In this document: positions 31,927 to 37,728 of the stretch, one piece after another
Layout: each line of letters opens with the position of its first letter
How positions within the stretch are numbered: the stretch's first letter is position 1
Source: Alphaproteobacteria bacterium
GTDB taxonomy: Bacteria; Pseudomonadota; Alphaproteobacteria; Micavibrionales; Micavibrionaceae
DNA length: 37,728 nucleotides
Direction: 5' to 3'
Assembly: GCA_009929775.1 (NCBI GenBank)
Contig: RZZS01000021.1
Location: 1-37,728 of the forward strand
Notes under the pieces: generated by a model
Database searches by the model: none
Told to the model about the DNA's origin: nothing
Seen by the model: the letters and a program-made list of their open reading frames with translations, nothing else
Program-made: the position numbers and the translations under genes

Positions 31927-33837
31927 ATGGTAGTCGTCAACCCCAAACATTTCGGAAATTTCGAAGAGGGCAAGGCAGCCTTCAAAGGCGCTGTCCCCGG
32001 GGGATTGCCTGATACCTTCAACGAGAAATCCACTTTTGGTCTACATTCCTTCCGGGAGCTGCTTGAGCTTATCGGAGTCACCGATGGCGTAAAGGACACA
32101 GGAATCGGGCGGCTTCCCGAGGGGACAGAAATCGCGGATGTGGCCCTCGACGCGGTTGCCGACCTTTCCGGGCAGACGGTGCCCCAAAGGGAAAGCGGGG
32201 CTTCCGAACAACGCCTCGGAGCGACGACATACCCTGGTGCTCCGGAATCCGAAATCATTTACGAGCGGGCCCCGGATCGTCCTGCGGACGACCGCGGCGT
32301 TCAGGAAACGGACATCGTCGAGCGACCGGCACCAGACCGGAGCGAGCCCCTCATGGCTGGCGCCATCGGCGCCGGAGGAACCCGTTCGACCGACGGCTTC
32401 AATAGTGACGCGAGGACAAGAGAAGAGCGTGGAAACGGAAGGACATCTGAGGAGCCCTACACCCACGAACACAGCGAAGACTATTACCTGTTCAACGGAG
32501 GCGCAGTTCTCGACGGTGGCCTTTTGGCCGCCGCAGGAGGAAACAAAGGCAACACGACACGGTTCGCCGGTCTCGAAAGCCATCAGGAAGAACGCAGGAA
32601 AGAAGAAGAACGATACGATAGCGGATCGCACATCCTGCGCTCTTTCATCGCCAGCGCCTCATCCTTTGCCGTCGAAGAAATCGCCCGCCTCGACCGGGAA
32701 ATCGCCAATCTCGAGGCAGAAATCGCGGAGCTTGAGGAGAAACTTGAAGCCGCGACCCTGCGGGCAGACGTATCTCGTGAGCACCTGATCGAAGTCGCGG
32801 CGGAGAACGATGCCGCGCAAGCGGAACTGCAGGAAGCGGCGCAGGCCGTCGCCGACACCGAGCAACAACTCGACAGTCAGGAAACCCAAGCCGAAATCCG
32901 CGGGCAGGCAGTCGGATCGGTTCAGGAAATCAGCGCCTTGCGACTGCAGGAAGCCGGGGAAGCGCGGGAGAATTACGAAGCCGCACTTGAAGAACATATG
33001 GTGGATGACACCGGCAACCGGATCGAAGTCGACACATCCAACCCCGATGACCCTAAATTTTTCATCAGGAACGAGAGCGGTGAGACCGTCGAACTCAATA
33101 GCGAGCAACAGGCCCGCTATGCCGCGATCTGGGAACAGGAAGCGAAGCCTTTCCTCGAACAGGAACAGGAACTCCGGGAGCAGGCCGAAGTTCTTGCGGT
33201 TCACGCGAACGAAACGCTTCATGACATCCATATCGAGGAAGTCGCCATCGCAGAAGCGACCCGGCAGGAACTTCAGGAGTTGCGGAACGACTTCCGTGAC
33301 GCAAAAGTAAAGGCCGAAACCCTGCAACAGGAATACGAGAAAGCGGTCGAGACATACGGAAAGGACAGCGCGCAAGTGCAGCGCTTGCAGACCGAACTCG
33401 ATGCCGCTAATGAAGAAATTGCCGAACTGAGAGTTCAGCGGCAGGAAACGCTCGAATTTCAGCGGGATCTCCAAAACATGGACGTTAATGGCGCATCGGC
33501 GACCGAGATTTACGATGCGATGCCGGAACACATGCGCGAGCGGTATCTTGAGAGGAACCCTACCTTTGCCAATCGGCTGGAACAGGAAAGGAATGGCCCC
33601 TTCGCACATCCCGAGCAGGTTCAGATCGCTCAAACCGACCCGCGCAGCATACAGTCCGCCGCCAATAGCGGCATCGAGACAAACATCAGCCCTACCGTTG
33701 CCTTCAATTCAGCCGCACCCGGAACACAACCGGACCCAGCCCCGATCGCGCCCGGACAAGACCAAGACCCGACCAATTCCGTCGTCGCCCAGACCTATCA
33801 AAGTCGCCCCATCGCTCCCGCCGGTATGGCTGTGTAG
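31927..33837 (+). CDS. Long coiled-coil protein of unknown function
   Basis: A 636-residue acidic protein from ATG 31927 (GAAGGG upstream; the frame opens at 31822, but that start lies upstream of the predicted promoter's -10 box). Residues ~1-230 are low-complexity and polar with a glycine-rich patch (LFNGGAVLDGGLLAAAGGNKG). The middle, about 245-545, is coiled coil (EIARLDREIANLEAEIAELE ... LQELRNDFRDAKVKAETLQQ). The tail is Pro/Gln-rich. A signal peptide or membrane helix is not seen. It leads a plus-strand group with two peptidoglycan-active proteins, so a scaffold for a wall-cutting assembly is an attractive guess, but unsupported by any motif. Confidence 0.8.
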   Translation: MVVVNPKHFGNFEEGKAAFKGAVPGGLPDTFNEKSTFGLHSFRELLELIGVTDGVKDTGIGRLPEGTEIADVALDAVADLSGQTVPQRESGASEQRLGATTYPGAPESEIIYERAPDRPADDRGVQETDIVERPAPDRSEPLMAGAIGAGGTRSTDGFNSDARTREERGNGRTSEEPYTHEHSEDYYLFNGGAVLDGGLLAAAGGNKGNTTRFAGLESHQEERRKEEERYDSGSHILRSFIASASSFAVEEIARLDREIANLEAEIAELEEKLEAATLRADVSREHLIEVAAENDAAQAELQEAAQAVADTEQQLDSQETQAEIRGQAVGSVQEISALRLQEAGEARENYEAALEEHMVDDTGNRIEVDTSNPDDPKFFIRNESGETVELNSEQQARYAAIWEQEAKPFLEQEQELREQAEVLAVHANETLHDIHIEEVAIAEATRQELQELRNDFRDAKVKAETLQQEYEKAVETYGKDSAQVQRLQTELDAANEEIAELRVQRQETLEFQRDLQNMDVNGASATEIYDAMPEHMRERYLERNPTFANRLEQERNGPFAHPEQVQIAQTDPRSIQSAANSGIETNISPTVAFNSAAPGTQPDPAPIAPGQDQDPTNSVVAQTYQSRPIAPAGMAV

Positions 33838-33887
33838 GCAAAAAAACACGCACAATCCGCCAGTTAGACGAACGCCATCCGCCGTTT

Positions 33888-33917
33888 TTGGCAAAAATAC
33901 CGGCAATTTGCTATAAT
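33888..33917 (+). promoter_or_regulatory. Predicted promoter of the lysozyme-like gene
   Basis: TTGGCA (33888-33893), part of GTTTTTGGCA, and a perfect TATAAT (33912-33917) are 18 bases apart. The ATG lies 47 bases after the -10 box. Confidence 0.6.
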
Positions 33918-33964
33918 CTAGACAAGCAAGCGGGAAACCGGGCCAGAAGAAAAGCGAGGGTGGC

Positions 33965-35092
33965 ATGACGGATTCGCTGCAATCGGGAGACCCCCGGGCA
34001 GGTGCGAAGGCGCAAAACGGAAAAGGCAGCATGGGGCCGATGGTTCAGCAATTGATGATGAACCCCGGCAACTTCATGCAGTTGCTCGGTTTGTTTTTCC
34101 TTGCTTTTACCAATCCCGAAGCGCTTCGAAACGGCGGACTGGAAAAAGGGCTTGCGAACCTCCTTGGATTCGACAACCCCGATGCCATGAACCAGTGGCG
34201 CGAGAACGCAGGCGGAAATTTTCTGAAGAGCCTGAAGACAGCCCATTGGGACAGGATTGACGAAAGTCGCGTTCAACAGGAATACCATAAATACGCCCAC
34301 CTCGCCGACAGCGGGAACCCGCTTCTCGAGCTGATCGGCGAACATGAATCGGCGGGAGACTATAACCGCGCCTATGGAAGGGGCATCGTCCGCCCGGAAA
34401 TCGGCGGAAAGTCGGTCACCGAGTGCACAATCGCCGAAGTTCGCCAGTGGCAACGCGACTACGTTGCAAGCGGCTCTGCCTCCTCGGCCGTCGGCAAGTA
34501 TCAGATTATACAGAAAACTATGGATGGGCTGGTCAACGAACTTGCAGCGGAGGACGGAGTCAGCCGCCAAGAATTTATGGCCAGCAATCTGTTCGATGCC
34601 GCCATGCAGGACCGCATGGCCGTCAAACTTTTGGAGCGGCGAGGATTCGCCAAGTATATCGACGGACAGATGAGCGAACGGGACTTTATGCGCGGCCTGT
34701 CACAGGAATGGGCCTCCCTTCCAAAAGATGGCAGCGGGGTCAGCTACTACGCCGGCGATGGACTGAACGCCGCGGGCGCTCGCCCGGAGGAAGTCCTTGG
34801 TGCCATGCGCGCGAGCCGCGATCGGCCGAAAGAAGAAGTGCACATCGCGGCTAATTCCGAAGGCGACAACCGTCTGACCGCGAATTTTGCCCGCGCCGAC
34901 GCCGCCGACAAACCCCTTGCGGCACCTGCAGAGCCGGACTCCCGCAACGGGCTTCCGGGCAGTTGGGATATTGCGCAGGCAGCTACCACCCCCCTCGAAA
35001 AACCAGTCATACCGGATCCATCCCCTGTGCCTACACTCTCCCCGCAGGAACCAGCGCTCCTCTCACCAGCTTCACCTGCTGCTCTGGCGTGA
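33965..35092 (+). CDS. Lysozyme-like (lambda-endolysin-type fold) protein
   Basis: A 375-residue protein. Residues ~120-260 carry LLELIGEHESAGDYNRAYGRG, ECTIAEVRQWQRDYVASGSASSAVGKYQI and a C-terminal helical end. The E(S)xGDYN ... (S)AVGKYQ pattern is that of lysozyme-fold peptidoglycan hydrolases such as the lambda endolysin group; Glu126 or Glu128 would be the catalytic acid. The first ~50 residues contain a hydrophobic segment (FMQLLGLFFLAF) but no classic signal peptide, and the last ~100 are Pro/Ala-rich. GAGGG precedes the ATG. It shares a promoter element with the preceding gene. Either a self-wall remodelling or an attack enzyme is possible. Confidence 0.82.
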   Translation: MTDSLQSGDPRAGAKAQNGKGSMGPMVQQLMMNPGNFMQLLGLFFLAFTNPEALRNGGLEKGLANLLGFDNPDAMNQWRENAGGNFLKSLKTAHWDRIDESRVQQEYHKYAHLADSGNPLLELIGEHESAGDYNRAYGRGIVRPEIGGKSVTECTIAEVRQWQRDYVASGSASSAVGKYQIIQKTMDGLVNELAAEDGVSRQEFMASNLFDAAMQDRMAVKLLERRGFAKYIDGQMSERDFMRGLSQEWASLPKDGSGVSYYAGDGLNAAGARPEEVLGAMRASRDRPKEEVHIAANSEGDNRLTANFARADAADKPLAAPAEPDSRNGLPGSWDIAQAATTPLEKPVIPDPSPVPTLSPQEPALLSPASPAALA

Positions 35093-35196
35093 TGACCCGG
35101 CATCGATTTGATTCAAGTTTTTTCGACCGATAAGGAATTCTTTACGGCCCCGGATCATTATGGGGTAAGTTATCCACAACGTCCGTCAGCCTCGCC

Positions 35197-36111
35197 ATGT
35201 CGATGCGGCAATTTCATTTTTTGCTAGCGACGCTTCCTGCGCTATGCCTGATCTTCATTGCCGGGCATTCAAATGCAGGCTCTCCGGCGATGCCGCCGCA
35301 ACCGGAAGTCCGCGGAAACTGTCTTTCCGGCCTCGACGCCGTATCCAGCGTCCGCGACCTCGAAGCGCTGAAAACCGCAGCCGTCTGGGCGAGACACCTT
35401 GAGGCCGAAGGACGGAACGCGGAAAGCGTCCTTGCCATCTACGCAGCAAGCGAGCGAACAGGAATCAGCTTCGAATTACTGCTGCTGAAAGCCATTCTCG
35501 AGAGCAATCTCGGCGAAGCCCTTGTCGCAGAGAGAAGTTCGGCGCGCGGACTGTTTCAGTTTATCGAGCCGACATGGCTCGTCCTGCTGAAGCGTTATGG
35601 CGCGGATGCAGGCTACCCAGCCTACGCGAAAATGATCCGGATCGGCGGCAAGACCGGCATCCCACACCTGAAAGCCAGTGACAGAAAGCATCTGGCCGCC
35701 ATTCTCGAACTGCGCAACGACCCTTACGTATCCGCCTACATCAAGGCTCGGCAGATCGAGGAAGAGACAGCCGTGATACGCGCACTCAAAAATGACAAGG
35801 AAGTGACGACGACCGACCATTACCTCGTCCACATGCTCGGACTCAAACTCGCCCGCGAGTTCTACGACCTGATGAACACAGGCTCGGTAATCACCGTCGC
35901 CCGGCTGGGAAATCCGTCCATGCGCGAGGCCGCCTCATTGAACAAATGGTTCTTCTACGAATCGGGTCGCCCTCTTGTTGCGAGAGACGTCTACAGACGC
36001 GCCGAAGCCCGCGTGACCCGGGAAATGCGCAACATCGCCTTCATCCGAGAAAAAGCCGGGGAATCGGTCTGCATCCGCCCATCGCTTTTACTGTTGATCG
36101 CTGGCCGATAG
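35197..36111 (+). CDS. Secreted lytic transglycosylase-like protein (SLT/GH23 type)
   Basis: A 304-residue protein with a signal peptide (residues 1-27, cleavage after SNA). The SLT domain is seen in LLLLKAILESNLGEA (catalytic Glu102 of the ES motif) and SSARGLFQFIEPTWLVLLKRYG. The enzyme would cleave peptidoglycan glycan strands in the periplasm. The C-terminal half (residues ~150-290) resembles no domain I know. The ribosome-binding site is weak, and a second ATG lies two codons on. A perfect DnaA-box 9-mer TTATCCACA (35170-35178) lies upstream. It is convergent with mdh: the stops are two bases apart. Confidence 0.88.
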   Translation: MSMRQFHFLLATLPALCLIFIAGHSNAGSPAMPPQPEVRGNCLSGLDAVSSVRDLEALKTAAVWARHLEAEGRNAESVLAIYAASERTGISFELLLLKAILESNLGEALVAERSSARGLFQFIEPTWLVLLKRYGADAGYPAYAKMIRIGGKTGIPHLKASDRKHLAAILELRNDPYVSAYIKARQIEEETAVIRALKNDKEVTTTDHYLVHMLGLKLAREFYDLMNTGSVITVARLGNPSMREAASLNKWFFYESGRPLVARDVYRRAEARVTREMRNIAFIREKAGESVCIRPSLLLLIAGR

Positions 36112-36113
36112 AC

Positions 36114-37145
<1,032 letters not shown>

Positions 37146-37174
37146 CTATGAGTTTACAGCATAACGGCAAGAGC

Positions 37175-37630
37175 TTAGCGTTTCTTTTCCAGCCCTAAAA
37201 ATTCCAGCTGCCAGTTCATCTCGTCGTCGCCAAGCGGATAGTCGGTGCCCTCCCTTGGATAGACGAGTTCGCGGGGCGGAATGTGGCACAGCTCCTTCTG
37301 GATCCGAAGCGCAAGACGCATCGACAGTTCCGCCCGCCAGCATACGGCGATAACCGGCTTCGCCGCTTTCATGTTGACGATTCGGACGACGTCTTCAAGG
37401 GCAATGCCGGAGCGTTGCGCCAGCGCCGCCAGCACGAAGTCCCGGTCGCGCATGCCGAGCGCGTCGGCGACCGATTCTTCATCGAGACGCCCCAGCGCCT
37501 TCAGTCGCGCCGCCCGTTGCGGCGGCGTCTCGTCGCGCGCCTCGTCCCGCTCGGCCTCGTAGTCCAGACGCCGGTGAAAAACCTCGCCGATCTCGCGGAT
37601 GGTTTCGCCGTCGAAATCGCTGCGCTCCAT
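37175..37630 (-). CDS. Short DUF2336-type protein
   Basis: A 151-residue protein ending with the C-terminal block of DUF2336 proteins: ALAQRSGIALEDVVRIV, AKPVIAVCWRAELSMRLALRIQ and YPLGDDEMNWQLEFLG. Full DUF2336 proteins, found in alphaproteobacteria, are about twice as long; only the C-terminal half is here. An in-frame TAG about 50 bases upstream of the start rules out extension, so it is a shortened version or a different member. A TTG precedes the ATG. Its ribosome-binding site lies in a hairpin (37640-37662). Function of the family is unknown. It lies upstream of mdh in the same direction. Confidence 0.78.
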   Translation of the reverse strand: MERSDFDGETIREIGEVFHRRLDYEAERDEARDETPPQRAARLKALGRLDEESVADALGMRDRDFVLAALAQRSGIALEDVVRIVNMKAAKPVIAVCWRAELSMRLALRIQKELCHIPPRELVYPREGTDYPLGDDEMNWQLEFLGLEKKR

Positions 37631-37639
37631 CAATGAACG

Positions 37640-37662
37640 ACCCTCGAATAATATTCGAGGGT
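37640..37662 (-). promoter_or_regulatory. Hairpin covering the ribosome-binding site of the DUF2336 gene
   Basis: ACCCTCGAAT (37640-37649) and ATTCGAGGGT (37653-37662) are perfectly inverted with a 3-base loop. On the minus strand the 3' arm contains GAGGG, about ten bases before the ATG at 37628-37630. Folding would hide the ribosome-binding site, so translation may respond to temperature or to a binding partner. Confidence 0.55.
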
Positions 37663-37728
37663 TTCGTAAAGCGGGCTGAAGCCACGCATGTTCCGGCTAA
37701 AGCCGGTTTTCCTCATCCCAGATTTTCA

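Noticed and set aside
35170..35178. A perfect DnaA box (TTATCCACA) as evidence of an origin
   Set aside because: Only one box, no AT-rich unwinding region or box cluster; a single 9-mer in 37 kb can arise by chance.

Overview
The window reads as a chromosomal segment of a GC-rich alphaproteobacterium. The evidence is the suc/mdh gene set, a short DUF2336 protein, an alphaproteobacterial S24-type HTH regulator and strong Shine-Dalgarno sequences. A Micavibrio- or Rhodospirillales-like host is possible, but the sequence alone does not settle it.

Region 1 (about 1-17600) is the late module of a T7-like podovirus prophage. Its phage genes are almost all on the minus strand. Read from 17523 down to 24, the order is three small head genes, portal, a small Bbp19-like protein, scaffold, capsid, an 80-aa protein, tail tube A, an unknown protein, tail tube B, a broken peptidoglycan-binding/serum-amyloid-A-like gene, a small membrane protein, an internal virion-like protein, an M15 endolysin, a tail fibre with a pectate-lyase-like helix, a possible small terminase, the large terminase and a membrane/coiled-coil protein. 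No integrase or replication gene is visible, so the prophage continues to the left or is incomplete. Two plus-strand cargo genes (a PilZ protein and an M48 metallopeptidase) sit between scaffold and capsid, bracketed by minus-strand hairpins. A 242-bp palindromic element with 15-bp terminal inverted repeats and a 9-bp target duplication splits the amyloid-A-like gene. Removing it on paper restores one 169-aa reading frame.

Region 2 (about 17600-20700) is a junction zone: an IS1595-type transposase gene with one in-frame stop, an AT-rich stretch with a HEPN-like protein and a possible 45-aa protein, and an S24-family HTH regulator. Region 3 (20833-24049) holds host genes: pyrE-nadK, a degenerate HAD-like protein and a DNA glycosylase.

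Region 4 (24249-37061) is a TCA-cycle locus with insertions. On the minus strand sucC, sucD and sucA run in the usual order, but sucC and sucD are separated by a 60-aa small gene plus a HepT/MntA toxin-antitoxin pair. sucD and sucA are separated by two tandem paralogues of unknown function. mdh is separated from sucC by three plus-strand genes: a long coiled-coil protein, a lysozyme-like protein and a secreted lytic transglycosylase. The first two share a GTTTTTGGCA promoter element. sucB is not next to sucA. A short DUF2336 protein with a hairpin covering its ribosome-binding site closes the window.
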